Of a stretch of 64,000 bases of DNA, positions 26,677 through 35,551 are shown in pieces. The notes under the pieces are model-generated. The model was not told the DNA's origin. It searched no databases and was given only the letters and a program-made list of their open reading frames with translations. Numbering within the stretch: the first letter of the stretch is position 1; every line of letters starts with the position of its first letter. The position numbers and the translations under genes were made by a program. Origin of the DNA: Candidatus Omnitrophota bacterium (lineage in GTDB: Bacteria; Hinthialibacterota; Hinthialibacteria; OLB16); NCBI GenBank assembly GCA_020632575.1, contig JACKFH010000002.1:62001-126000 (forward strand), written 5' to 3'.

Positions 26677-28413
26677 ATGGAAGGGGCCCTGAACACTGCG
26701 GACCAAGCGATTATCGCTGGTTTTTTTCTGGTGATGCTCGGCATCGGTTTCTTTTTTTCCTCCCGGATGAAGACGCTTCAGGATTACTTCACCGGAAGCC
26801 GCTCCATCCCCTGGTGGCTCTCCGGCGCCTCGCTCTACATGAGCACCTTCAGCGCCTTCACCTTTGTGGCTTACTCCGAGATCGCCTTCAAATACGGTTT
26901 CGTCGCCGTCACCATCTGGTGGATTGTCGCGGTTTGCGTCGCGGTTAGCGCCTGGCTCTTCGCGTCGAGGTGGCGCAGAGCCGTCGCCACCAGCCCGCTC
27001 GAATTTATCGAGGTCCGGTATAACACCGCCATGCGCCAGGGGTTGGCCTTCCTCGGAATTCCCCTCATCGTGATCGATGACGGACTCAAACTCTACGCCA
27101 TCGGAAATCTCCTCTCCCTCTATCTCGGCTACGATCTCCGTCAAGCCATCATCTTTTCGGGCTCCATCATGCTCGCTTACACCTTCCTGGGAGGTTTGTG
27201 GGCAGTTCTCATCACTGACTTCGTGCAGTTTGCGGTCCTTCTCGCGGCAGTCTTGGTTCTCGTCCCCTTTTCCTTCCAAAGGGTCGGCGGAATGAGCGAA
27301 TTCTTTGAAGGAATGCCGCCCGGTTTTATGGAGCCAATCGCGGGAGAAACTTACAAACCGTGGTTCTTGATCTCATTCAGCATTGTCATGTTTCTCTCCT
27401 ACTCCACCCGATGGTCCCTCGTCCAGCGCTACTACTCGGTTCGAACCGATAAGGAGGCTCGCAAGGTGGGCTACTTTGTCGCCATCATCACCTTGATCGC
27501 CACCCCGATCCTGTTCTTCCCCGCGATGGCGGCGCGAGTCTACGATCTCCCCGTTCAGGATACAAAGAACGTGTACGGCCTGATCTGCCGTTCATTGCTT
27601 CCCATCGGCATGTTGGGGATGATGATCGCGGCCATGTTTTCCGCCACCATGTCGATGCTCTCCAGCGACTACAACGCCACCGCCGCGGTCATCACCAATG
27701 ACGTTTACAAGCGACTTTGGGGGAAGAACTCCTCGGATCGAACGCTGGTTTGGGTCGGACGGCTCTCAACTCTCGTCATTGGGTTGATCGCTCTCGGGAT
27801 CGGCCTCTTGGTCGAACATTGGGCGGGCGATGACGACCTATTCAAGGTGATGGCGGATCTGGCGAGCATCCTTATCCCCCCGATCGGGATTCCGATGTTG
27901 GTCGGACTGATCAGCCGAAAGGTTTCCCCCAAAGGGGCCCTGGTCGGATTCACCCTGGGTGTCCTTTCCGGTATTGCCGGTTTCTACCTCAGTTCGCTGC
28001 CGGGGAGTTTCACCTTGCCGTGGGGGAGGGAGGTCTTCTTCAGTCAGCTCAACGGGGTCGCATGGATGACTTGGATCACCTCGGTTCCCACGCTGGTCGG
28101 GATGTACGCGGCTTCTTTCCTCTTGAAATCCAACCCAGAGGAGGAGAAGCGGATCGATGAATTCATCAGTCATGTCGAGGCCTATGGCAAACCCGAGGCG
28201 TTGACCGGGGGTGAGTCTCCAATCGATTTCACCCCCCTTAGCCTGGTTGGCTACGCCATTGGCATCCTCGGGGCGATCGCGCTGACCGCCACCTGGGTCA
28301 GCGTCGGCTGGGGATTGGGTTGGGTGACCATGGTGGTGGGCGGAATCATGGTCCTTGTCGGTCTGGCCTCCGTCCTACTGCAACGAAGAAACACTCAGGC
28401 GGAGGAGCTATGA
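26677..28413 (+). CDS. SSS-family sodium:solute symporter
   Basis: 578 aa with about 13-14 membrane segments. The N-terminal FFLVMLGIGFFFSSRMKTLQDYFTG and the YTFLGGLWAVLITDFVQF segment are typical of the SSS (SGLT) family. A hydrophilic loop (about 490-520) precedes the last two spans. The stop overlaps the start of the next gene, an oxidoreductase, by four bases, so the imported compound is probably a sugar, polyol or sugar acid oxidised by that enzyme. Start ATG 26677 has GGAGTTAAG upstream. Confidence 0.92.
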   Translation: MEGALNTADQAIIAGFFLVMLGIGFFFSSRMKTLQDYFTGSRSIPWWLSGASLYMSTFSAFTFVAYSEIAFKYGFVAVTIWWIVAVCVAVSAWLFASRWRRAVATSPLEFIEVRYNTAMRQGLAFLGIPLIVIDDGLKLYAIGNLLSLYLGYDLRQAIIFSGSIMLAYTFLGGLWAVLITDFVQFAVLLAAVLVLVPFSFQRVGGMSEFFEGMPPGFMEPIAGETYKPWFLISFSIVMFLSYSTRWSLVQRYYSVRTDKEARKVGYFVAIITLIATPILFFPAMAARVYDLPVQDTKNVYGLICRSLLPIGMLGMMIAAMFSATMSMLSSDYNATAAVITNDVYKRLWGKNSSDRTLVWVGRLSTLVIGLIALGIGLLVEHWAGDDDLFKVMADLASILIPPIGIPMLVGLISRKVSPKGALVGFTLGVLSGIAGFYLSSLPGSFTLPWGREVFFSQLNGVAWMTWITSVPTLVGMYAASFLLKSNPEEEKRIDEFISHVEAYGKPEALTGGESPIDFTPLSLVGYAIGILGAIALTATWVSVGWGLGWVTMVVGGIMVLVGLASVLLQRRNTQAEEL

Positions 28414-29450
28414 ACGATCGAACTCGAAAGGTTGGCATTGGCATTCTCGGCGCCGGCTTCATGGGAAAGACCTATGCCGAAACCGTGTCTAAAATGGTTA
28501 ACCGGGCCGAACTAATGGGCGTGGCCTGCGGATCGCGCTCGGGAGCTCTGGCCGAGGAATACGGCGTCGCTCATTTCGATGGCGTGGAGGATCTCCTGGC
28601 TTCCCCGGGAATCGACGCCGTTTTTATCGCGACTCCACACTCCGCCCACGCCGAACAAGCCATCGCATGCGCCGAAGCGGGCAAGCACATCCTGATCGAA
28701 AAACCGATGGCCTCCTCGGTCGAGGACTGCGATCGAATCCTTGAGGCTTGCCACAAACATTCGGTCCACTCGACCATCGCCTTCAGTCAACGGACCCGAG
28801 TCTGCAACCGAGCGGCCAAGAAACTCCTCGACTCTGGGAAACTCGGAAAGATCCACCACATCCGGACTTGTCAAACGGTGCCGGGCGGGATGCCGAATCT
28901 CCCCAAATGGCAGATGGAAAAAGAAAACCTCGGGACCCTTTTCGGTCACGCGATCCACAACTTCGACGCCGTTCGTTGGCTGACCGGCGGCGAAATCGCG
29001 ACGGTCTACGCAAAATGCCGGAGCACCGACCCGGCGGTCACAACCGAGGGGACCGCCGATGTTTTGATGACGGTCGACACCGGGGCCACCGCTTACCTGC
29101 TTTGTTCCTTCCAACTTCCCAAGCCCGGATTTCCACGATCCGGATACGCCTTCCAGGCCATTTGCGAAAATGGACTTCTGGATATCGACGCCTATGGTGA
29201 AGCGAGAGCGTCAATTGGTGGGGGGGAATGGGAGACGATCGCCGAGCAGGAGCCAATCGACTGGCAAGGGAAGGGAGCGCTCGACCCGGTTCGATTGGAG
29301 AGTTACTCCCTCCATCTCAACGATTTTATTTCGAGCATTCTTGAGGGACGCCCCCCGGCCATTACAGGGTGGGATGGGCGACAGGCGGTCGCGGCCGCGC
29401 TCGCCGCTTACATTTCCAACGAATCCGGCGAGGAAGTCCGGCTCTCTTGA
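28410..29450 (+). CDS. Gfo/Idh/MocA family oxidoreductase (cytoplasmic)
   Basis: 346 aa. Rossmann motif GILGAGFMGKTYAE, then the family EKPMASSVEDCDRIL, with the catalytic Lys expected in EKP. The C-terminal alpha/beta domain has the usual LFGHAIHNFDAVRWLTGG. Members oxidise sugars, inositol or related polyols with NAD(P). ATG 28410 overlaps the symporter stop in an ATGA, with GGAGG upstream, showing tight coupling; the frame open to 28320 runs inside the symporter gene. There is no signal peptide, unlike the TAT-exported paralogue at 53309. Confidence 0.93.
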   Translation: MNDRTRKVGIGILGAGFMGKTYAETVSKMVNRAELMGVACGSRSGALAEEYGVAHFDGVEDLLASPGIDAVFIATPHSAHAEQAIACAEAGKHILIEKPMASSVEDCDRILEACHKHSVHSTIAFSQRTRVCNRAAKKLLDSGKLGKIHHIRTCQTVPGGMPNLPKWQMEKENLGTLFGHAIHNFDAVRWLTGGEIATVYAKCRSTDPAVTTEGTADVLMTVDTGATAYLLCSFQLPKPGFPRSGYAFQAICENGLLDIDAYGEARASIGGGEWETIAEQEPIDWQGKGALDPVRLESYSLHLNDFISSILEGRPPAITGWDGRQAVAAALAAYISNESGEEVRLS

Positions 29451-29472
29451 CGACTATCACTCCAAGCAAAGT

Positions 29473-29501
29473 CTCCCACCAACCAATACGGTTGGTGGGA
29501 G
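29473..29501 (+). terminator. Strong hairpin after oxidoreductase gene
   Basis: CTCCCACCAACC (29473-29484) pairs perfectly over 12 bases with GGTTGGTGGGAG (29490-29501). It starts 22 bases after the oxidoreductase stop. The 3' T content is low (CCCTTT), so it may need Rho or act as a stabiliser. Confidence 0.65.
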
Positions 29502-29520
29502 CCCTTTAAAGAGAAAAGAA

Positions 29521-29539
29521 ATCGCCGAGTCTCGGCGAT
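29521..29539 (-). terminator. Terminator of the pilin operon
   Basis: ATCGCCGAG (29521-29529) and CTCGGCGAT (29531-29539) form a 9-bp stem with a single-base nominal loop. Read on the minus strand it is followed by a T-rich run, so it ends the minus-strand operon whose last gene stops at 29540. Confidence 0.75.
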
Positions 29540-30067
29540 CTAGACCGCGCTTTGCCGCCGCACATACCAAAATGCGCCCGCTCCAAGCGCGCCAAGCAAG
29601 ATAAATGTGGTGGTAGAGGATTGGGCGCTCGATTCGGTCGCTACCGTGGAATCGACCCTTTTCGGTTCCCCGGTCGCATCGTTCCCCTGGCTTCGCATGT
29701 AAGCCAGTTTTCCTTCTGTCGCCCGACGATGCACTTCAGTGAATTTGCCGGCCTTCAAATCCTTTGCCGACATCTGAGTGGTCAATATCACATCCTGATT
29801 TTTCGAAAGCGGATCGACCCCGCCCGCGTGGACACGAACTTGAACCGTTTCGGCCCGCTTGGCGGCCTCGACTTCCTTGTCATGAATCCGTTTGTCGGCC
29901 ACCCGTTTCGAAATTTCCCGTTCGCGAATCAAATCCTTAATTTCCTCACTCGACTTGGAACTTGCTTCCTCGGGTGATTTGGCGTCCGGCGCGGTGCGCA
30001 GACATTCGCCGCTCGGGATGAAAACCCCGAACAGGGCGAGGATTATTGCCAGCGTAAGCCATCTCAT
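29540..30067 (-). CDS. Exported membrane-tethered protein of the pilin operon, unknown
   Basis: 175 aa from ATG 30067, which has AAGGAGATATAGAG before it. The N-terminus is a signal peptide (MRWLTLAIILALFGVF) followed by a charged coiled-coil-like middle (IKDLIREREISKRVADKRIHDKEVEAAKRA). A final hydrophobic segment (TFILLGALGAGAFWYV) and the basic RRQSAV form a C-terminal anchor. The layout, a signal peptide plus a C-terminal anchor, suggests a surface or periplasmic protein held at the membrane. It lies 34 bases after the PilX-like gene, so it may work with the pilus. Confidence 0.72.
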   Translation of the reverse strand: MRWLTLAIILALFGVFIPSGECLRTAPDAKSPEEASSKSSEEIKDLIREREISKRVADKRIHDKEVEAAKRAETVQVRVHAGGVDPLSKNQDVILTTQMSAKDLKAGKFTEVHRRATEGKLAYMRSQGNDATGEPKRVDSTVATESSAQSSTTTFILLGALGAGAFWYVRRQSAV

Positions 30068-30101
30068 CTCTATATCTCCTTGTTTCGATCGAATCCGCTG
30101 C

Positions 30102-31817
30102 TTAAGACCCGCTGTGTTGAAGGTCCCAATCCAGCGCGTCAATTTTGCCCACCCAATCGCTGTACTCGCCCTCGAGCCAAATCACCGGGGAGGCATTGGC
30201 CGCTTTGGGAAGGTCGATGTCGATATAGAACTCCCCTTCCGCCTTGGCTCGATAGTCGAAATTCATGTCGATCCAGTTATAGAAACCGATCGCTTCGTCC
30301 CGACTGATGATGGCGCCGTTAAACTTGCATTTCTCGACTGTTCCGCCGTAAAGGTGATTGGTGTATGCCAAGCAATCGATTTGTCTCGGACGATGGGCGC
30401 CGGATCCGGACCGACCCGCGATCTGGTTGGCGATCTGGACCAAGGCGGCCCACTCGGCGTTGGACCAAGTGGATTCGTAGTCGCGTCGGTTGGAGCCGTC
30501 TGTCTTGACCCCGTCATACGCGGTGTAATCCCCCGAGTGTTGGCTTCCATCTTCATCGGTATACGGTTTGGTGAAGGAGGGTTTCATGTAGTTCTTAACC
30601 CATGCCCAATCGGAAGCGGTGTAATCGCCGGTGATGACATTGCCTCGGGCCGCGATCCCCAGGAAGTCCGCGTTTTGATTGACCGCCTGGCTCGCGGCGG
30701 GATCCGCTCCCTCGGCGTGGTCGTATTCCGGTGGGTTCACATACTTGAGGTCGCCCACGATGTGCAGGTTCCGGTCGGTGTAGATCGTCCCCTGTCCCTC
30801 GACATACCCGGTGATGAACACATCCCCCCGCACCACAACCGGCCCGTCGATGTGAATCGGATTGGCCTGGGTGCCGATAAGCACCAAGGGACCGTCCGTT
30901 GACTGGGAGATATTCACATCGGCGGTGACTAACGTGCTGTTTCTTTGGGCAGCCAAGGCCTCAAACCGTGTGACATCGCCCAGATAGGGCATTTCGAGGA
31001 GGTCCCTCTGGGTGTAGGCTTCTGTGTTTCCATCGTAACCAAACTCGAATTCAGGCCAGGTTGGCCGCCAGGTGTCCTCCGCGCTGTTTCGATACTCCGT
31101 CAATGTCTGGGTGTCGTAAGTGCCTTGTCCCAAGATGTCGCCCGCGGCTCCGATGTCGGGATTCTCGCTGGCGTAGACATCGCCGTTGACCAGTGGCGTC
31201 GAGTTCAACGAAAAGTTGCCATTGGCTCGGACATCCCCGTTGGATTGAATATCCCCGTTTGTTCCGCCATGGAACCATCCGAAATTGTTAATGAAATAAA
31301 CATAGTCAAAAATCGAACTTTGATCGTGGCCGAATCGGACCACCTTGGTGATCGTGCGTTCGGTCATCTCCTCATCATCGCCCATGTGGGTTCCAAGAGC
31401 CTTGCCCGTCGACTCCAGCACGATGTACCGCTCGTCGTCGAGACCCGTGCGCATGATTCGCTTGGCGGTCACCGTGTAGGTGTCCCCCTGGGGTCCGGTC
31501 ATTCCGCCGAATGGCTTGTCGACCACATCGTAGTCCTCGAAATGATCGTCCAGCCAGGTCATCCGCACTTCTGGGAGTGGGTTTTGGTTAAGATACGCCA
31601 CCCAGATCGCTTCTGTCGTCCGGTTCAATCCCGACTCCGCAACATAGAGAGCGCGAGTGTAGTTGTAATCGTCCTGCACAATCGATCCATGGACGGATAG
31701 CGAGTACAAAACCGACGCCGCGAAAACGCTCGAGACCAGGGTGAATAGCAACACCATGGGCAAGGCGATTCCACTTTCATGAGGCCGGTTCGATCTTACG
31801 GTTAATTTGGGCGTCAT
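30102..31817 (-). CDS. PilX-like type IV pilus assembly protein
   Basis: 571 aa, much longer than typical PilX. The N-terminus ESGIALPMVLLFTLVSSVFAASVLY plus YTRALYVAESGLNRTTEAIW matches the PilX N-terminal domain: a hydrophobic pilin-like helix without a classic prepilin cleavage site. The long remaining region is beta-rich, with many Gly-Asp-Val repeats (NGDIQSNGDVRANGNF, GPVVVRGDVFITGYV) like a right-handed beta solenoid seen in bactofilin-like or 'polymer-forming' surface domains. GGGAGG before the ATG supports the start. Third gene of the operon that begins at 32978. Confidence 0.82.
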   Translation of the reverse strand: MTPKLTVRSNRPHESGIALPMVLLFTLVSSVFAASVLYSLSVHGSIVQDDYNYTRALYVAESGLNRTTEAIWVAYLNQNPLPEVRMTWLDDHFEDYDVVDKPFGGMTGPQGDTYTVTAKRIMRTGLDDERYIVLESTGKALGTHMGDDEEMTERTITKVVRFGHDQSSIFDYVYFINNFGWFHGGTNGDIQSNGDVRANGNFSLNSTPLVNGDVYASENPDIGAAGDILGQGTYDTQTLTEYRNSAEDTWRPTWPEFEFGYDGNTEAYTQRDLLEMPYLGDVTRFEALAAQRNSTLVTADVNISQSTDGPLVLIGTQANPIHIDGPVVVRGDVFITGYVEGQGTIYTDRNLHIVGDLKYVNPPEYDHAEGADPAASQAVNQNADFLGIAARGNVITGDYTASDWAWVKNYMKPSFTKPYTDEDGSQHSGDYTAYDGVKTDGSNRRDYESTWSNAEWAALVQIANQIAGRSGSGAHRPRQIDCLAYTNHLYGGTVEKCKFNGAIISRDEAIGFYNWIDMNFDYRAKAEGEFYIDIDLPKAANASPVIWLEGEYSDWVGKIDALDWDLQHSGS

Positions 31818-31831
31818 GTCTCAGCCTCCCT

Positions 31832-32425
31832 TTAAAAAGTCGCGCCGATACGAATGCGTGGATTGTTCCTCACCGCGTAGCTGGCGTAGGTTTTTCGTAT
31901 GGTCTCTTCCGAGTTAACCAAGTGGTTGGGATCCACATCGTAATCGGTCTCGATGGTCACAAAGACCGCGTCGCCGACGAGGTCGAAATCGATCCCCTCG
32001 ATCCGCTCGGCGACCAGTTCGACTTCGGCCGCTTTATCCACGTCGGGGCGATACCAGATCTTCTTCTCTTCCTCGTCGTAGAACATTAGACCCTCGACAT
32101 CGTCCTCGGTGGAGTTCGGAGTCCAGACCTCTTGAGTGTCTCGCCAGATGTGGACGATGCCCAAGTCCTCCTCGTTGGACTCGATCTCCAAATCGGTCGA
32201 CTGCATGATGATTCGTCCGATTTTTTCCATGGTCTTTTGCGTGTTGTGCGTGTTCAAGGTTTGCGCGAAGGTGGTCCTGGTTTGGAACTGAAATCCCATG
32301 AACGCCACCCACACAAGGGCCATGGTGATGAATCCGATGAAAGTGGCGATCATGAACTCCGGAATGGTGAACCCTCGCGAGGCTTTCATTCCAAGTGGAG
32401 TCTGTTTTCCATGGTGTAATTCCAT
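31832..32425 (-). CDS. PilW-like minor pilin
   Basis: 197 aa. The prepilin cleavage motif SRGFTIPEFMIATFIGFITMA has Gly before Phe and the Glu at +5, then the usual hydrophobic helix. The soluble part is acidic, with no disulfide-type cysteines. It probably primes pilus or pseudopilus assembly. AAGGAGAGACC precedes ATG 32425. It sits between the PilV-like and PilX-like genes, the order found in minor pilin operons. Confidence 0.85.
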   Translation of the reverse strand: MELHHGKQTPLGMKASRGFTIPEFMIATFIGFITMALVWVAFMGFQFQTRTTFAQTLNTHNTQKTMEKIGRIIMQSTDLEIESNEEDLGIVHIWRDTQEVWTPNSTEDDVEGLMFYDEEEKKIWYRPDVDKAAEVELVAERIEGIDFDLVGDAVFVTIETDYDVDPNHLVNSEETIRKTYASYAVRNNPRIRIGATF

Positions 32426-32447
32426 CTCGGTCTCTCCTTGGCTCGTT

Positions 32448-32978
32448 CTAGTTTTGCGGCATCTGGCTGGAGGCCCGTTCGTAGAACTCGACCGTGTTTT
32501 CGCGTTTCACTCGAATCCAGGAGAGGTTCAGACTCTCCATTCCGCCCTCTTGGTCGTAATTGCCCCAAAGCGCCTGGACAGTGATGATCTTGTATGCGGC
32601 TCCGGGTTCGGCGTTCGGGAAGCGAGTCCACTCGTTCTCAATCTCCTCATCTGGCGCCGTCTCCACCGCTGTGATCAACCACAGCTCGCTCTTCATTTCG
32701 TCCTCGTAGATGTCGAAGTCGTAACCCACCTCGAGCTCCTCGTAATCGCGGGTCGCGACCTCTTCCAGTCGTTTTTGCGCCATAAACAAGGCTTTCGCGC
32801 GCTCGTCGATTTCGTTCTGGATCACCATCGAGGTTGTGTAAGTCGCGAAAATCCCAGTGAAGGTGATCGTCACCAGGATCACCGAGATCATGACTTCGAT
32901 CAGCGAAAATCCGCGAATTGAGGCCATCGACTCTATCGAGAATTCCGGGGGCGGTTTCATTTTTGTTCCCTCATCCAT
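32448..32978 (-). CDS. PilV-like minor pilin
   Basis: 176 aa. The prepilin motif IRGFSLIEVMISVILVTI is canonical (G/F cleavage, Glu at +5) after a 22-residue leader that is longer than average. A short acidic soluble domain follows. GGAGG seven bases before ATG 32978 supports the start. First gene of a minus-strand operon: PilV-like, PilW-like, PilX-like and a tethered protein. A prepilin peptidase is needed but not encoded in the window. Confidence 0.87.
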   Translation of the reverse strand: MDEGTKMKPPPEFSIESMASIRGFSLIEVMISVILVTITFTGIFATYTTSMVIQNEIDERAKALFMAQKRLEEVATRDYEELEVGYDFDIYEDEMKSELWLITAVETAPDEEIENEWTRFPNAEPGAAYKIITVQALWGNYDQEGGMESLNLSWIRVKRENTVEFYERASSQMPQN

Positions 32979-33019
32979 AATTGGACCTCCGCCAGTGGTT
33001 GCACTGGACCACCCCTCTA

Positions 33020-33039
33020 CTTAACAAGATCCGGGCCAG
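33020..33039 (-). promoter_or_regulatory. Weak sigma-54-like element upstream of pilin operon
   Basis: On the minus strand CTGGCCC-GGATC-TTGTT has GG and a GT doublet ten bases apart. It resembles the -24/-12 consensus but has GT in place of the -12 GC, so it may be non-functional. It lies about 40-60 bases upstream of the pilV-like start. Many pilin genes use sigma-54. The rest of 32979-33254 shows no gene. Confidence 0.25.
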
Positions 33040-33254
33040 TCTGAAATAAATTTGGGTCTCGGGAAGTCTAAATGGAGACCCCATAAAGAAAGGAAAGAAG
33101 AAAAGAATCCGCGCAAATCCGCGCCCCGAGCCGGGAGGTGGGCAAAATGGATGTCGACGAGAGGAAACAGTGATACAGATCGGGACAGTTGTGCCGAACA
33201 TGGGACAACCGTGTCACCCCAAAATGTTACATCGTGAGAGGTTTTAGGAGGATT

Positions 33255-33530
33255 TCACCCGGAGAAACGGTTCTTCGATTCCCCCGTCTGCCGGTACGTC
33301 TTCCGACGGTTCAAGTATTCTTCACGGCTCATTTTCAAGTCGGTCGGTTTCCCCGCCTGGTGATCCTCGAACACCTTTTCAAGAAACGGAATGCACCATC
33401 CGCAACCTGTCCCCGCGCCGTAGCATTCCGAGATCTGGGAGGCGTGTTTCGGATCGTTCAATCGGACGAACTTTTCCACTTTTTGAAGCGGAACATGGAA
33501 GCAAACGCAAAGATCGTCATGGCGGTCCAT
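33255..33530 (-). CDS. BFD-like [2Fe-2S]-binding protein
   Basis: 91 aa. The bacterioferritin-associated ferredoxin fold is shown by CVCF near residue 8 and GTGCGWCIPFL near 42, giving C-x-C and C-x-x-C ligands for a [2Fe-2S] cluster. A charged C-terminal extension (about 58-91) is not part of the domain. BFD proteins move electrons, for instance to release iron from ferritins. It follows a small lipoprotein gene on the same strand by 24 bases. No bacterioferritin gene is near. Confidence 0.85.
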   Translation of the reverse strand: MDRHDDLCVCFHVPLQKVEKFVRLNDPKHASQISECYGAGTGCGWCIPFLEKVFEDHQAGKPTDLKMSREEYLNRRKTYRQTGESKNRFSG

Positions 33531-33554
33531 CTCTGCAGTATACCGCCGCGAGGA

Positions 33555-33824
33555 TCAGGGAACAAAGGTCGGTTCGACCGGTCTTGCCGCGAGGGCAGCC
33601 GCCAAGGGGGCCGCGCCACCCAATCGGTTGGCGGCGTTTCCCGCGAGCCCCATTCCCGCTTTCATGACGTTTCCCGTGGTTTGGATGGTTGTGGTGGCTG
33701 TTTTGGTGATGGCGTTGGCGGTGGTGTCGATAACCTTCAAAGGAAGCGAGCAGCCCGCCAAAAGGAGTGGGGCGCCAAGAAATAAAACAAACAGAGCCAG
33801 TTTCAAAAACGCTCTATTCAACAT
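33555..33824 (-). CDS. Small lipoprotein, unknown
   Basis: 89 aa from ATG 33824, with AAGGGAG upstream; longer frames to 33983 add non-protein-like sequence. The signal and lipobox LFVLFLGAPLLLAGC are clear, with Cys 25 or so becoming lipidated. The mature part is a short Thr/Ala-rich amphipathic stretch (ITKTATTTIQTTGNVMKAGM). The following BFD-like gene may be co-transcribed. No function can be assigned. Confidence 0.75.
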   Translation of the reverse strand: MLNRAFLKLALFVLFLGAPLLLAGCSLPLKVIDTTANAITKTATTTIQTTGNVMKAGMGLAGNAANRLGGAAPLAAALAARPVEPTFVP

Positions 33825-34061
33825 CCGATCTCCCTTGGAACCCTTAATATTTGCCATCGATGACCGCACTTTCTCACAGTCAAGGATCGGCGAAAAGACC
33901 CAAGAACCTAAGCTCGAAGAAGGCCCACGATCCGCGGAATCAACCGAGAAATGCCTCATTCTTGACTCACCTTCTCTATCCATTTAACCTAGTACGTTTG
34001 GGGTTGAGTGGAATTTTAGCCCAAGTATCTACTCATGCAAAGCAAAATTGAAAGGAGTAGC

Positions 34062-34280
34062 ATGGCGAAAGCAGATCAAATTCAAGTGGAGGGTGTCGTG
34101 GACGAGGTCCTTCCCAATGGGATGTTCCGTGTGGAATTGACCAATGGCCACAACGTGCTCACCCACCTTTCCGGAAAGATGCGACGGTTCCACATTCGAA
34201 TCACCCAGGGCGACCGTGTGACCGTCGAAATGTCGCCCTATGACCTGAACAAAGGACGCATCACCTACCGTCACCGTTAG
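34062..34280 (+). CDS. infA: Translation initiation factor IF-1
   Basis: 72 aa OB-fold protein that binds the ribosomal A site during initiation. The family sequence is near complete: VEGVVDEVLPNGMFRVELTN, VLTHLSGKMRRFHIRI, VTVEMSPYDLNKGRI. AAAGGAGTAGC before ATG 34062 decides the start over an in-frame codon at 34035. It stands alone, not in the usual ribosomal protein operon. Confidence 0.97.
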   Translation: MAKADQIQVEGVVDEVLPNGMFRVELTNGHNVLTHLSGKMRRFHIRITQGDRVTVEMSPYDLNKGRITYRHR

Positions 34281-34315
34281 AGTCCCGCCCCATCACGGCC
34301 CCGAAAAAACACCCA

Positions 34316-35503
34316 TTAGGCGTCGCCGGAAGTCTTGTTTTCTTCCGCTAGGGTCTTTTTGCGTCCACGTTCGAGAACCAGGATCATTCCGAAAACGGAG
34401 AGCACTTGTAGGAAGATAAGCGTGGCTTGGGTCACCGAGGCGGTCCGTAGAATCAGGGCCCCCAAACCGGTGAATATCGTCACCAAGTAGATCACCTCCA
34501 CCGCGCTCTTCTGACTCATCCCGAGCGCGACCAATCGATGCGAAAAATGGTTGGTGTCCCCGACCATGATCGGTTTTCGGTTCTTCAAGCGGATGAGAAT
34601 CACCGACGTGGTGTCGAAAATCGGCACCGCCATAATCACCAAGGGGGTCAATAGGGTGAGCAACCCTTGTTCCGCGGTGGCTCCTCGAGAGGGAAAGAAC
34701 CAATCCAACACCGAGTCCGGCGTCGACTTGAAATAGGTGCACTTGCAGGTGAACGCCGCGACTAGGAATCCGATCAGAAGGGCGCCGCCATCGCCCATGA
34801 AAATCTTGGAGGGATGCCAGTTGTATCTCAGGAATCCCAACAGGGCGCCCACCAAACAAGCCATTGCCCCGGCCAAGAAATACTCGCCCATCCAGTGCGC
34901 GTAAATTCCGAAGAAGGTGGTGGTGATCGCGCAGACCCCCGCGGACAGCCCATCCATATTGTCCAATAGATTGAATGCGTTGATCAAGAACAGGATCCAT
35001 AACGCGGTCACCGGAATCGACAGGAGATATTCTCCCATCGGGTCGTTCCAAATCACCTTGTGGAAATCGAGACGGAATCCGGTTCCGATCAAGAAGAGAA
35101 CCCCCACCGTCTCCCAGGTCAACTTCATTTTGGGCGAAAGGTTTTTGCAGTCGTCCAGGAATCCTCCCGCGAAAACGATCAGCCCCCCTCCCATCAGACC
35201 GATGAAAGAGAGCGCTTGGCTCCGAATGCCCGATCGATTGGATGCTATCGTCTCGCGAAAAAACGACGGGACCAATTCGAGGGGCAAATAAGCCGCCAGC
35301 AGAACCGCTGCGATCACGGTTAGGAAGAAACCCGCCGCGATTCCCAGCCCCCCGATTCTGGGTTTCGTGGTGGTATGGACTTTCCGCTCTCCCGGTTCGT
35401 CGAGAATCCCCCAGGAGTGCGCCCAACGAATGGACTTTCCCGTAACGATCAGACTGATGAGCAGACTACTCGAAAAGAGGATCAGATAGAAATGAGTCTT
35501 CAT
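34316..35503 (-). CDS. WecA/TagO-like undecaprenyl-phosphate sugar-1-phosphate transferase
   Basis: 395 aa with about 11 membrane spans. Characteristic motifs of the MraY/WecA superfamily are PRIGGLGIAAGF, the Asp-rich GGFLDDCKNLSPKMKL, NAFNLLDNMDGLSAG and FMGDGGALLIGF, then the late HFSHRLVALG. It transfers a sugar-1-phosphate, most often GlcNAc-1-P, to undecaprenyl phosphate, starting a surface glycan. It could serve the exopolysaccharide made with the enzymes at 7956-10227. Start ATG 35503 has only a weak ribosome site. Confidence 0.93.
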   Translation of the reverse strand: MKTHFYLILFSSSLLISLIVTGKSIRWAHSWGILDEPGERKVHTTTKPRIGGLGIAAGFFLTVIAAVLLAAYLPLELVPSFFRETIASNRSGIRSQALSFIGLMGGGLIVFAGGFLDDCKNLSPKMKLTWETVGVLFLIGTGFRLDFHKVIWNDPMGEYLLSIPVTALWILFLINAFNLLDNMDGLSAGVCAITTTFFGIYAHWMGEYFLAGAMACLVGALLGFLRYNWHPSKIFMGDGGALLIGFLVAAFTCKCTYFKSTPDSVLDWFFPSRGATAEQGLLTLLTPLVIMAVPIFDTTSVILIRLKNRKPIMVGDTNHFSHRLVALGMSQKSAVEVIYLVTIFTGLGALILRTASVTQATLIFLQVLSVFGMILVLERGRKKTLAEENKTSGDA

Positions 35504-35551
35504 GAATGGATGGGAAAGGAGAACCCCCGCGCGGGGGGCTCTCCCCCCTCC

